DNA of 64,000 nucleotides, taken from Protopterus annectens. Lineage: Eukaryota; Chordata; Ceratodontiformes; Protopteridae. Under the pieces are notes generated by a model. That model had not been told where the DNA came from and did no database searches. It was given only the letters and a program-made list of their open reading frames with translations. The position numbers were made by a program, and so were the translations under genes. The stretch is taken from NCBI RefSeq assembly GCF_019279795.1, contig NC_056747.1, forward strand, positions 1,000,590,906 to 1,000,654,905. The letters run 5' to 3'. Below, in pieces: positions 39,474 through 51,160 of the stretch; position 1 is the first letter of the stretch; every line of letters starts with the position of its first letter.

Positions 39474-39690
39474 TACAGTTGTGCAAAATCTTACCATAAT
39501 GGTAGATGTCCTTACCATCACTGCTGCAATATTCTTAACTATATGGGGTTCCCTGCCATGGGAGCCCAATGTCTGGCCAGTTTTCCAAAGACTTTTGAAT
39601 TTGAAAGGTATGCCGAACATCACCATATGTATCCTGTGTAATGTAGGTCATAAAGGTGATTTTCAGCCTTACCAAAAACAGAACTGATTG
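39474..39690. repeat. DIRS-1 3' inverted terminal repeat
   Basis: Begins GTACAGTTGTGCAAAATCTT and includes ATATTCTTAACTATATGGGG and ACATCACCATATGTATCCTG. The reverse complement of 44866-45066 matches it along its length (for example GTATTCTTAACTATATGTGG and GTCACCATATGCACTCTGC). Confidence 0.88.
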
Positions 39691-39784
39691 CCCCAGGAGG
39701 AACACCAGTCCAAGGAACCCAACAGGTAATTTGTGCATCCAGGAAGGTAAAGAACAAGGGGGATGTAGGGAGGGAGGGAGGGAG

Positions 39785-39850
39785 CGAATACTGCAGCAGT
39801 GAAGGCAAGGACATCTACTGTTATGGTAAAATTTTACACAACTGTACTAT
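39785..39850. repeat. DIRS-1 internal complementary region
   Basis: The reverse complement reads TACAGTTGTGTAAAATTTTA, then CCATAACAGTAGATGTCC and ACTGCTGCAGTATTC. This is the outer edge of the terminal repeat in inverted orientation. Known for DIRS: this region templates completion of the circular replication intermediate. Confidence 0.75.
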
Positions 39851-39989
39851 GGCCTTACATTGAGGGCTGCAGTATTTTTAAATATATGGCAGAGTGCCAA
39901 AGATCAAGACAAAACGGGGGAGGAGGAAGGGGCTGAGGAATCCCCTAATAAACCATGAAGAACTGAACTAGCAGAAAAAAGCCCTAGCT

Positions 39990-40690
39990 CTAGACATACT
40001 ATCCAACTTTTAGTGCTTGATAAAGATATGCACAGAAGTCTAGGTTGCTGCTTCAGTAATAGAATTAGTATCTAAGCCTTTGAAAATATGCACCTGCAGA
40101 ACCTACAGCTCTATTAGAATGAGCCTTAATTGAAAAAGTAAGGCTCTTGCCATGAAAAGTGTAACAAAAGGAAATAGCCATAGAAATCCAAGAAGAAACA
40201 GTATGCTTAGATACCATAAGTCCCAAAATCTAGGATGAAAAAAAACAAATAACTGACTGGATTTTTGGATAGCCTTGGTCATATCCAAATAAACTTTAAG
40301 TTGCATATGCATGTCCAAAGTATGCAGCACCCTCCCACTGTAAGTTTGCAGAGAAGTGAAACAAGTAGGCAGAATAATAATAGACTGATTAAGAGATAGC
40401 TCATTAACCACCTTCAGCATAAAAGAAGGGTTAGTGTGCAAAGACACTCTGTCCTCGTGAAAACTCAAAAAAGGAGAACAAGCCATAAGGGCCTTCAACT
40501 CAAACACCCATCTGGCAGAAATGCTAACAAAAAGAACAGTCATCAAGGAATAATGTTGCAAGGAAGTTGAAGTAGCAGGCTCAAATGGAGAATGAGTCAA
40601 CCTCTCCAAAACAAAATTAAGATTCCAGGGAGGAGGAACAGGTTTCGTAGGAGGTCTAATATTAAGGACACCTTTAAGAAATTGTTTCAC
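39990..40690 (-). pseudogene. DIRS-1 tyrosine recombinase
   Basis: Minus-strand frame from 40690 with the DIRS recombinase pattern: MKQFLKGVLNIRPPTKPVP, then PWNLNFVLERLTHSPFEP, LQHYSLMTVLFVSISARWVF, ELKALMACSPFLSFHEDRVS, and HTLDMHMQLKVYLDMTK. This protein would cut and join the circular element. The usual catalytic Arg in the ARRVSE-like motif appears as Trp here (ISARWVFELKAL), and the frame breaks near 40103 before the distal His-x-x-Arg and Tyr motifs. It lies directly downstream of RNase H, the normal order. Confidence 0.8.
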
Positions 40691-40942
40691 CTCAAATCTA
40701 GCAGATAAAGGCAGAGAAAAAGGCAGACAAGCAGAGATAGCTTATAGGTGGGCCTTAATAGAAGAATAGGCCGAACCAGCACTGAGCAACTCACATAAAT
40801 AAGAGAATACCAAAGGAGCATCCACAGTCAGTGGGTCCAGGTTACAAGAGAGAGAAACCAAACAGAAAACTTCTTCCATTTGGATAAGTAGGAATTCCTA
40901 GTCATAGGTTTCCTGACCTCCTGCATGACTTGCAGCATGTCC

Positions 40943-41910
40943 TCAAAAAAAAAGGTGTCTATGAGGAATCAAAATCTTGTCACCCACATTGTCTGCTGAA
41001 GCGTGGAGAGGTGGGGATGGATAAGAGATCCTGTGTCTTGTATAATTAGATCCACACAGTAAGGTAACTTGTGATGATTGCCCCTGGCTAGATGCAGAAG
41101 AAGAGGGAACCAGTACTGGTATGGCCGAAAGAGAGTCACCAACAAGATTTTGGGAGCATCCCATTGAATTTTGAACATGCCTTTCAAAATAAGAAGAAGT
41201 GGAGGAAATGCATAAAGAAACATTCCCTTCCAAGAGAATGAGAGTGTGTCCACCCTCCATACCAGAGGACCTGGGACTCTGGCACAAAACAGAGGAAGTT
41301 GTCTGTTCAGAGGGAAGGCAAAAAAGATCCACTTCAGGAGTACCCCACTGGTGGATAATGTCCAGAAACACATCCTTTTGAAACATCCATTCATGGGACT
41401 GAGTTAAGGACCTGCTCAGAGTGTCTGCCACAATGTTCTGACTGGAAGGGATATAAACTGCCTGAAGAGTCACTTGACACTTGACAGCAAGATCCCATAC
41501 CAGAAGTGTCAAATGGCAAAGAAGATAAGATCTTGTTCCATCCTATTTTTTGATAAACAATATCACTCTGGTATTGTCTGTGAATACCTTGAGAGGCCTT
41601 GGAGAAAAGAGAGACTGAAAGACCTAAAAAGCCAGCAGAAGAGCTCTCATCTCTTTGACATTGATGTGCTCCTTCTTCTGAGAAGGCAACCACACCCCCT
41701 ATATCTTTAGGTTGCCAAAAGTCACCCTCATCCCATGTCTGAGGCATCTGTGAACAATTCCTGAAAGGGAAAAGGAGGTGAAAAGGGATCCCTGGATTCA
41801 GAGACAACTGCTGAATCTACCCGAGATGTTCCTTTCAGAGGCAAGGAAGAAGAGGAACTACAAATTCCAGAGGCTGAGCATGTTGAAGCCCCACTGACTT
41901 CAGAATCCAT
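40943..41910 (-). pseudogene. DIRS-1 RNase H and connecting domain
   Basis: Broken over three frames. FTDASDMG near 41730 is the RNase H first catalytic Asp block. HINVKEMRALL, read near 41650, is the Glu-containing helix. VYIPSSQNIVADTLSR near 41430-41470 matches the conserved (PG..N..AD.LSR) block after RNase H. WGTPEVDLFCLP near 41320 is a typical DIRS linker. Role: degrades the RNA template during reverse transcription. Confidence 0.8.
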
Positions 41911-41947
41911 TGAAACTTTATCGTATGAAGTTTGGCCAGAGGGAGCA

Positions 41948-42800
41948 TCAGAATGGTGGATGCTGTGAAACCCAGAACTCTACAAACTCCGTGGTGGTAA
42001 TGGAAGCCAGAGGAAGAAGAGTATGAAAGAAAGAAATGAGAGCTAAGACCTTTGGAGGGGGCAGTAATGCAAGCAATGGCAGTTTTTGAATCCTGCAACC
42101 CAGAAAAACATGATCCTGAGAAGGAGTCAGAGAAGACTTTTTGAAATTTATAGTGAACCCCAGGCTCTGAAGAAGGGATACAGAAAAATGAATATTTTGC
42201 AAAAGGGTCTCTCGGAAGGATGCCTGAATCAACAGTTCATCCAAGTAAGGAAATATTTGGATTCCTTGAAGTCTGCAAACGGCAATCACAGGAGCAAGGC
42301 ATTTGTTGAACACCCTTGGGGCAGTAAAAAGGCCAAAGGGCAAAGCAGAGCATTGAAAATGCCAGGAAGCAATAGGGAAATGCAAAAACTTCTTGAAAAG
42401 AGAAAGGATTGGAATATGGAGCTAAGCATCCCTGAGATCCAGAGATACTATTTAGGCCAGAGAGAGCAAAAGAGGAAACAGAATCTGAAGAGACAACATC
42501 CTAAAGGAAGGTACCTTCAGAAAACTGTTTAGATGAAAGAGGTCTAAAATAGGTTTCCAAGTGCCCTCTTTTCTGGACACTAGAAACCATCGGGAGTAGA
42601 ACCCTTTCCACCTTTGGGGCACAGACACCTCTTGAATAGTACCCTGAGGCATGAGATCTTGAAGAACCTCTGGGAAAAATAGAAGATGTTCCCAAGGAGG
42701 CTGCAGAGTGCCCATAAATGGAGGATGGGATTTCTACACCATGAAGTACCCTTGATGAATTATCATCAGAACCCAAGAATCCTGAGTGATCTGAAGCCAA
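41948..42800 (-). pseudogene. DIRS-1 reverse transcriptase
   Basis: Two overlapping frames carry the RT fingers and palm. GFYSRWFLVSRKEGTWKPIL then DLFHLNSFLK (about 42520-42620) is the first block. FQCSALPFGLFTAPRVFNKC then LAPVIAVCRLQGIQIFPYLD is the palm. The catalytic box is YLDE at about 42236-42247 where YLDD is expected, so the second catalytic Asp is lost. LLQSLGFTINFKKSSLTPSQ then VFLGCRIQ follows. At least one frameshift is present. It copies element RNA in the family. Confidence 0.85.
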
Positions 42801-42959
42801 ACCAGAAGAGAAAGAGAAAGGTGAAGAAAAAGAGGAATGTGGTTGGGAAGGGAAGTATACTCACACAGTACCTGGTTTGTCTAGAAAGGAAGGCTTCTGA
42901 ATGTCCAAAAATTGAGTAAACATAGCAGGAGGAGTCCATTTGCCACTCTTCTTATCTTT

Positions 42960-44660
42960 TGTAGAAGGACGTGATTATCTATGAACAAAGGCAGCCTTAG
43001 CAGGGTAGTTTCTCTGAAATTTAAGCACAGGAGAAACAAACACATGCTTGAGTTCCTGTAATGTCTTACCCTTATCCTGAAGGGACTTAAACAAACCAGC
43101 AGCAGCTTTCTCAAACAAAAGTTTAGAATCCAGAGGAGCATTCATCAATTTAGCTTTAATATAATCAGGTAGAGGGTGAAGCCTAAGCCAATAATACCTC
43201 CTCATAACTGAACCAAAAACAGCAGCCCTAGAAACAGGCATCCGCTGCATCAACTACTTATAATAGAATGATGACGACTTGAGAGGATGTCCCTAGCAAG
43301 GAAAAAACAGAAGTTGTAATCTCAGAGACTGGAAAATCAGAAATAAGTTGACAGGGCTGAGAAAGAAGAGCCAGCACATACCTGGACATATGGGTCTGAT
43401 AATTAATAGCACTAAAAGCTAGAGTAGCAGAAGTGGAAACTTTTTGCCCAAATTGTCCATAGCTGCTGTCCTTCACAGAAGGCAATAACTTGGGTGAAGG
43501 AAGCAATTGAGATGGCTTATCAGAAGCTAAGAACACTAACAAAGGGTCACCAGCAGTACATTTATATAAAAATAAACAATCCTCACGAACCCTATAAAAC
43601 CTATCAGGCTTCTTGGACGCAGGGAGGCGAGAATCAGGCATCTGAGAGGCATTGGAGAAAGCATCCAGTAAAGCAGCCAAGATAGGAGGAATAGCCACAG
43701 GTTTAGGACAGTCCAAAGGCAACAACTCATAGTACCTTTTATGGATATCAGAGACCTGAGTACAATCCCACTTAAAAAAATCCATCATCCTAGAGAGTGT
43801 TTCCCTAAAAGAAATTTCCTCCAGAGGAACATCAGGGCTAATAGAGCCCTCCTCCTCTGACCCCTAGTCCAAAGGAGAAAAAAATCAGAGTAGAATAAGT
43901 TAGGGAATTCATCAGCAGAATTTGACTCACCTTCAGAAGAATCCTGGTCTCTAAATCATTTAAGAGGAGTAGAGGACCAAGGAGGAGCAGGAACTGAACC
44001 CCCCCATGAGGAGGCGTTAAGGGCATGAAGGCAGAAAATAACCCCTGAGTAAAAGCCTGCTACTCATTTTATGGATTCCTAGAAGCAGAAGAAGGATGTT
44101 TAATTTTTGTTTCTCTTTTAAAGGAATGTCCTGAGAAGCCTCAGATCCATGACAGCAGTCAAGAACCATAGCAGGAACTTTTTCCCCAACTAGAAACTGA
44201 GAAACTCCCCTAGGCCCCTCAGAAATAATCAAACATGGTTCCGTCTGAATGTCTGAGATAGGACAACAGCAATGCCCCTTCAGACATGCTGACAGCCTCC
44301 AACACAGTCATGGCAGAGAAATCCAACAATGCAGATGGGTGAACCTCTGGGTTCATAATGACCTCAGGAGAAACACCTGGCAGAGGCTGGACAGCAGAAG
44401 ATTCTGGTTGTAACCGTTTCACCTTCTTCTACCATAATGGCTGACTCTCAGGGTGGGAGATTCCTTCCACAGTATCTTTAATGAGTAGGCTAAGACACTG
44501 ATTCTTAAGATACAAGGAAAGGGCAAAACGTCTACTGCAAAGAGTTTTCAGAACAAACACCTGACAAATAAAATAAGATGTATGGTCATGAGAAGCACCT
44601 AAGCAAAAAAGATACTTATCATAGCGGTCTCTAAGGGGAATCTGTCTCCCACACTGGCAT
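42960..44660 (-). pseudogene. DIRS-1 gag-like ORF1
   Basis: Broken ORF upstream of RT. The N-terminus near 44560-44670 has CQCGRQIPLRDRYDKYLFCL then GASHDHTSYFICQVF, the cysteine-rich (C..CG, C..C..SH) motif seen at the start of DIRS gag proteins. The middle (43258-43788) and the RRYYWLRLHPLPDYIKAKLM segment (about 43140-43200) match the capsid-like part. Several stops and frame changes. The role is inferred from position and motif. Confidence 0.7.
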
Positions 44661-44865
44661 TTACCCTTTTTGGATGAAATTAGCATCAAAGAACACAAAA
44701 AAACAAGAAAAAACAAAATCCCCAATGGGGCACATATCTTGCAAAAACAACAAACAGGTGTAGAAAGTCTCTGGAGAATGAAAATGTGTTTAACTGGCAG
44801 AAAACGGACACAGGTAAGCAGACCGACAGTGTAAAATTTATGTGCAGACTGGCGGCAAAGAAGTT

Positions 44866-45066
44866 CTGATTTTGGTAAGCCTGAATGTCACCTTTATGCT
44901 CTACATTATGCAGAGTGCATATGGTGACATTCAACATACATTTTAAATTCAGAAATCTTTGTAAGACTGGGTGGTTGTCAGGCTTCTGCTGCAAAGAACC
45001 ACATATAGTTAAGAATACTGCAGCACTGAGTGTAAGGACATGTGCAGCTCTGTAAGTAAGATGTAC
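44866..45066. repeat. DIRS-1 5' inverted terminal repeat
   Basis: Inverted match to 39474-39690. The outer bases are shorter than expected because the repeat of a second element begins at the same place, so the exact boundary is uncertain by about 20 bases. Confidence 0.8.
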
Positions 45067-47330
45067 CATAACAGTAGATGCTTGAATGATCACTTCTGCA
45101 GTAGCCTTAGCTATATGGGTTCTATCCTGCCAGGGATTTAACAGTCAACCAGATTTCAAAGCTTCAGAGCACCTTCCATATGCCCAAACTGTCAGACAGC
45201 TCAAGCTGAGCTGACTAAAAGACAAGCTCGATTTCAAAGCCTTTCAGAGCTTTCTTGTTGGGGGGAAGGGGGGTTGCACCCTGATAGGACAATGATAGGA
45301 ACAACAAAAAATAAATCTCCACACCCTGGCATAAAAAACACACCAAAAAAAAAAAACAAAACAAGGAGATGGAGAGAGGGAGGGGCTACCTCAGTGGTCA
45401 TTCGAATAGCTACTGTTATGTTAAGTTTTACTTACACAACTGTACAATATTCATCATATTGATCACTGTGGCAATAGCACTGGCTATATGGGTAATTTAC
45501 CTTAGCTGACTACATTTGAGAGGTGGAAGGAAAAGAAGCCACATGATCTGGACCTACAGAAGAAATCAAGCCTGCAGTGCTTTGTAAAAGTATGTACAGA
45601 AGGCCAAGTAGCAGCTTCTAGAATATTTCTAGAATCCGTACCTTTCTAAAATGTCATAGAAGAAGCCAAGGCCCTAGTAGAGTGGGTCTTGATCCTGCCT
45701 GGAAAAGTTTTGTTATAGTGAGTATAACAAAAGATACATCCATTTGGAAATAGTCCATTTTGACACAGGTTCTTTCTTCCTACATTCACAAGAAATGAAC
45801 AGTTGATCAGAAGGTCTAAAATGTTTAGTAGTGTCAAAATAGTATTTGAGTTGCCTGTGTACATTCAACGCATAAAGTATCCTTTCTCTCCCAGTTTTAG
45901 GCAAAGGATTGCAACCAGGGAGATGGATAGTTTGGCTTAAAGTAAACCTGGATACCACTTTAGGCATAAAAGAAGGGTTAGTTCTTAAAGAAACACTATC
46001 CCTATGAAAAATGAAATAGGGTTGACTCACCACAAGAAGTTACAACTTGGATACCTTTCTTGTAGAGATCAGAGCAATCAGTAAAACTGTTTTCTATGTT
46101 AGTAACCTCAAGTCAGCCAGATTAGCTAATTCAAATGGAGCAAATATTAGCTTCTTTAATACAAAAATAAGATTTCAAAAAGGGTCCACTAGTTTTCTTA
46201 GAGACCTCTTATACAAAATCCCTTTCAAGAACATTTTGATATGATACTCCATTGAAAGAGGAGGATCCCTGGGCAAACACGCTGAAATGGCCTGTAAATG
46301 AACCTTAATACAGGAATAAGAAAGACCATAAGATAGTAGCCTACACATGTATTATAGAACCAGTGAACAGCCACTACTTAAAGGGTGCTGTTTATGTTGT
46401 TGGCACCAACTAGAAAACCTTTTCCATTTGCTAATATATGATGTTCTAGTAGCAGGCTTTCTTACCACCATTAGTACGTGTTGCACATCCTCAGTTAGCA
46501 GGTACCCAAAAGGAATTAAGCCCCTTTCATCCAGGCAGTCAACTGAAGTTGATTGATGCCAGGGTGTATCAAGCTTCACTCTTCTTGTGTGAGTAGATCC
46601 AGTCTGTGAGGAAGCTTGTTGTAATTGTCCATGGGCATTTCCAAAGGAAGGGAGAATCATGGTTGCCTGGGCAAGGTTCACCACAATGATCTTTGGGAAT
46701 TCCTTCTGAATATTCCAAAGTAACTTGGATATTAGGGGAAATGGTAGAAAAGCATACAGAAGCATTCCTATCCAAGGAAAGGAAAAGGCATCTGTCTTTC
46801 AGGCCTTGTTACATGGAGTCCTGAAAAAGAATCTTGTCAGTTAATTGTTCAGATTGGAGGGAAAGAGGTCTACACAAGGTGCATTTTTAGCCATCCTGAA
46901 ACTGCTTCCCCAGCAAAGTCTAAAGTGCCTGTGGTGATTGACTGCTTTATAGCAGGAAGGGAGAAGGGGATATCTGACTTTGAGGATATCTGTTGTGTCC
47001 ACCAAAAGATTTCTCTTCTAACAAACACCATCACTAGTATTTGAAAAGATAAAGGATATTGATGCTGGGAACAGAGATATTAGATACCACTATATCTTTA
47101 TCATGTGGAGTCTTGCCAGGAGTATCATGAGAATCACGGATGCCATGAGGCCCAAAATCCTGAGGTATTCTCTCACAGAGATTGATCTCTGAATGGAAAA
47201 CCTTACAACTAGATCAAAATAAGGATCTGTTTATTGCTGTGGAAGAAAATATCTTTGAACTGAGATGAACAGAATCCTGTGTGAAAGAGTCAAGAAAAAC
47301 TTTTGAATGTACTCTTGAAATTCCTGCTTG
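45064..47330 (-). mobile_element. Second DIRS element (DIRS-2), 5' truncated
   Basis: Same orientation as DIRS-1 and directly upstream of it. Its 3' terminal repeat starts at about 45064 (TACCATAACAGTAGATGC, later CTTAGCTATATGGG). An internal complementary region lies at about 45405-45500 (reverse complement TACAGTTGTGTAAGTAAAAC, then CATAACAGTAG). Upstream come tyrosine recombinase (45713-46033, 46352-46765) and a remnant of late RT/RNase H (about 47100-47330). Gag and most of RT are missing. It is more diverged than DIRS-1 and inactive. Confidence 0.8.
45640..46765 (-). pseudogene. DIRS-2 tyrosine recombinase and linker
   Basis: Upstream frame 46352-46765 ends in PATRTSYISKWKRFSSWCQQ, the N-terminal DNA-binding start of DIRS recombinases (R.ST...Y..KW..F..WC pattern). 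Downstream frame 45713-46033 reads FHRDSVSLRTNPSFMPKVVS, then ALNVHRQLKYYFDTTKHFR and PSDQLFISC, matching the catalytic half of DIRS-1. The segment between is frameshifted. Confidence 0.75.
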
Positions 47331-48781
47331 TGTAAGAGATCTTGTTTGTTGCCATCTAGTTAACTCTGTCTGTTTTATGAGCTCTTGATAAAAGTATGCT
47401 ACATACCCATCCTGCAACTGCTGCTTCAGTGTTGGTGTAATTGGTGAATAGTTTTTTTTCCATTTCTCCGTTTTATAACAGACAATAGACAATAACAAGC
47501 AAAACACAGAAAGGCTATATACTAAGCCTTATGGTGGCCACTTACTTTTCTTCTGTGGCTTTTTTGCATAACTACCTGTTGACCATCAACCTCATTCCTA
47601 TCTGTCCTAAGCCCATTTCCGCTCCCCCTACTGGGGGATCCTCCAGCAAGGAGATGAGAAGCAATCAGACAGGGCCTTTGCCAGCATCTACGAATGCAGT
47701 CTATCAGGGCATTTCTACTTAGGCTGTAACCCCACTCCTAAAGGCTGAGAGTTGAGTACTCATGCCACATCAAGAGCCAAAAATGACCTCCCCTTGTTTG
47801 GATTTGTTCCCACCCTTACTCTCAGGAAGAGGTATTTTAATGGCTTTGTAGTACCAAGCCCACGTTCCAAGTTCATGGCTCTATCTTTGGCACCTGGACG
47901 TCTCCACTTGCACAGATATGATCAACTAACCAGACTACTATTCCCTCACTCCCCCCAAGGTAGACAAGGCAGCATCAACTACTCACTGTCATCTTCCCCT
48001 GCCAGTCACTTTTAGCAGCCAAACCGCTACTCAATCCTGGTCATGGTTAGGGCTTTACCCCTGTATGTTATGGAAACAGTACTCTATAAGCTTTCTTAAG
48101 GCTAAGCTTTCTATCCTGTTACTAGTCATTATTTTTATAGCTTGTGGCCCTGAAAACCACCAGTGTTTTATTTTGTCATGCAGTATGTCACATTTTCTCT
48201 AAGAATCATTCTATTTTTAGGTAACTACAAGGTTATGCATATATACCCTGATCAGAAAGAAGATATTTCTGAAACATACTAGGAATGTGGTTGACAATTA
48301 AGCAAGCTAGCCACCACCAACACATAACCTTACTTTTGTAATTTACTAGAAAGCTTGGAGAAACTGTCATAATTTTACAGTAAAACAGAATATAATTTGA
48401 TTTTTTTTTCCAGTCCAGGTTAAATGTAGGGAATGTGCATGTCAAGCCACAAATTATAAACATTGCAATACCTTCAGATTGTTCCATGGCTTGTTCCTTC
48501 ACATCATATGCGCTTAAACAAAACATTGATAAATAAAACTCAACATTTTTAGAAGTCACAACTAGATAGTCAGTATCTTCATAACAGTTTTATATAATTC
48601 TGAGGACATTAAGTGTTAAAGTTTTACAGACAGTAGAAGAAAGATTTAAATAACTGATTCTGCTCACCCACATAAGTGGAAAAGGAAACTTGTAAACAAG
48701 AGTTAAAGTCAACACTCAGTTATGTAGCTTCTAATTTTAATGCAATTTTATTTTAATTTTCTTTACTTTTTTTCTTTTCAG
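47331..48781. other. Keratin intron 7, last part; nothing assigned
   Basis: Plus-strand open stretches at 47531-48015 have a proline/serine-rich composition (for example KPISAPPTGGSSSKEM) that could be the disordered ORF1 of a LINE, but no domain is recognisable. A pyrimidine tract before 48782 belongs to the exon 8 acceptor. Confidence 0.4.
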
Positions 48782-48888
48782 AACCGTTAGTAACAAGGAA
48801 AGTGAAGACTATTGTTGAAACTGTGGTTGATGGTGTTGTCCAAAAAACTGAAGTCCAGGAGCTTGAAGCTCCAGTAACTAAAAGATAA
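48782..48888 (+). CDS. Type I keratin, exon 8 (C-terminal tail and stop)
   Basis: Last coding exon, after a strong acceptor (TTTTTTCTTTTCAG). Joined to the G that ends exon 7 it reads EPLVTRKVKTIVETVVDG, then VVQKTEVQELEAPVTKR and TAA at 48886-48888. The VKTIVE..VDG block is a known conserved tail motif of several type I keratins. Frame is maintained across all six exons seen (294 residues plus stop in the window), so the gene appears intact from exon 3 onward. Tail sequence alone does not decide which keratin this is. Confidence 0.95.
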
Positions 48889-49800
48889 GCTTGTTATTAA
48901 ACATAAGAAGTGAAATTGCATATGTAAAGTGAAATATGAGAAAGTAATGCTTGGCTTCAGGTTTCTTGTCTTTTACAAAGTTTTATGTTTTTTTTTTATG
49001 ATCAGGTATTTACAGCCAGCAGAAGACTAATCACATAATTTAAGGCCTAGGTTTCCATTTTGTAGAAATGTACAAATACTATATAGAATTAGTTTTTCAT
49101 AAAAAGTGCCTTGTCTCTTTTTATTCATAAAAAAATAAAAGACAAGCAGTGAACACAGTGAGACATCTCATATACCTGCTTAACAGCTGTAGTCAAGACT
49201 AATAGACACATGGACACATAAATGACAGACCCATAGAACTATATTCTATACACTTGGCAATTTGGCAATACATGCTTTTGCCCACAAAATGAAGATTTTA
49301 ACTTTTAAAGAAAAAAAGAAAACTTCAGAAAACATTTGGTTGGAAATTAGAATATTAAATTTCAAAAGACATCACCAAAAAATCTGCTGGTTGTACCCTA
49401 TATAACTGTTTAAACTTAGCTAGAAGTCATAATCAGACCTCTGGAACCACTGCCATAAATATGACAAGCATTTATAACTCCATAGTAGGTATCAATACAC
49501 AAAATCTAGAAACAGTCAAATGCAAAGCATTGTTCAAGATATTCCATGTAGTAATAAAGAATTGAATGTGTCACAATTCGTTTCTCACTGGAATATTAAG
49601 AAATGAGAGTGGTTTCTTGGAGTTCTAATTGCAATTCATTTAAGGAAACTAGCTGTATTTGTTAAAAAAATGGAAAGAGGGTTTACAATTTTTGTGTTGC
49701 TTTCTGTGTGGCCTTAAATGTCATTACAATATCGTAAATGTCCTGATTTAGGAAAATATAACTTTTTCAAGCAAATAAACTCTTTTTCTGAAACTTTTCT
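48889..49800 (+). other. Keratin 3' UTR with three AATAAA signals
   Basis: After the stop codon, AATAAA hexamers occur at about 49134-49139, 49553-49558 and 49774-49779. The last is followed within 30 bases by a TTTTCTTTGTG stretch and is the best distal poly(A) site. The choice of site cannot be settled from sequence alone. Confidence 0.6.
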
Positions 49801-49922
49801 TTGTGCATTTATGAGCATTTCTTATCAGATTACAATATCTAATATCCCAAGTTGCTGATTACATCTTACTGGCACTTCAAAGTGTGCAGTGTATTTAGGT
49901 TAGGATAAAAACATAGATTAGT

Positions 49923-50033
<111 letters not shown>

Positions 50034-51160
50034 ACTGCTAAACAGCAAAGCCCAGGGTAGAACACTGAAGAAAAAACTAATTTAATGACTGGCATTTGGA
50101 AGGAGTAATAAACTCTAAAGAAATTATGTCAAGGTACATCGGTTTTGTTAACTAATACTTTTTTTCTTCATTTATTCCTAAATAAAGCTATACAATTTTA
50201 AAGCAAACACTATGCTCCTTTGTCTTGGGATAGACTATGGGCAGGATTCACGAAGGCTTGCACGGAGTGTAAGAGACGTGCAACACTCCATGCAAGCCTC
50301 GCGATCCAAGAACAGCCCTAAACTCTGTGTAAGAGACCAGCTAAAACGTCTCTTACACGGACTGGGCGTGGACATGCTAAATACCGCACTTGCAGCCGAA
50401 AGGTATGCAAATGAGGTATATTAGCAATCCACGAAGCAGAAACCAGTCCGTCTAAGAGACGTTTTAGCAGCAGAAATGTACTCAGTTGACAACTGAGTAC
50501 GTTTCTGCAAATTCCACAATGGAGCCATGTCAGCTCCAAAAAAGGGTGCATATGACTCAGGCAGCATGCCAATGGCCAAATATGTGGCCATTAGCAATAT
50601 AACCCGATGCCAAAATATAATTTTTTTTTTCGGCAATCGCCGATGTTTAAACCCAGCGCAGCCCCGCGCAAATGGGCTGAGCTGTATAAAATCATAAAAA
50701 AGAAGGTTATAAACCCACAAATGTGGGTTTCATGCAATACATGGAATGACAATGCAGGGACCAGCAGACCAGAAACAACATGGCCACCGTGTAGTGGTTG
50801 CTAAGGGGGGAAGCTGAGTCTAAGACATGTAATTAAGCATTAGTAGGCAATCTCATGTAAATGAGGGTTAGGATACTGAATCTCACAGTCACATAGCAAA
50901 TGAGCACAGTCTGAGCAGTGTAAGAGATACATAAGGGGGAGGAATAGAGTAGGAGATAGGTGACATCACAGGGGGGAATGGTAGAAAGAAATGCAGTTCA
51001 TTGGAGGTCAGTGTAACATGACAGATGACAGACACAGATCATGGAAAGAGGTGTGCCACTAGATAAGTCATGGAAAGTCAAGAAATGGAAGGTGTACACT
51101 GTTACTTACACCCAAGTTTCTTGCTGGGTGTGCATGCGCACATGTGCGCACCATGAAGCG

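Larger units (their letters stand above)
39474..45066 (-). mobile_element. DIRS-type tyrosine-recombinase retrotransposon (DIRS-1), near full length
   Basis: About 5.6 kb, read on the minus strand, in keratin intron 7. It has all DIRS hallmarks: inverted rather than direct terminal repeats (39474-39690 and about 44866-45066), a short internal complementary region next to the 3' repeat (39785-39850), and, 5' to 3', a gag-like ORF with zinc-finger-like cysteines, reverse transcriptase, RNase H and a tyrosine recombinase, with no integrase and no target duplication. Known for the family: DIRS elements integrate a circular intermediate using the recombinase. Every ORF carries stops or frameshifts, so the copy is inactive, but its structure is well preserved. 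Confidence 0.9.

Noticed and set aside
42086-42532. 148-codon + strand open frame with lysine- and glutamate-rich sequence
   Set aside because: It is the antisense shadow of the DIRS reverse transcriptase on the minus strand.
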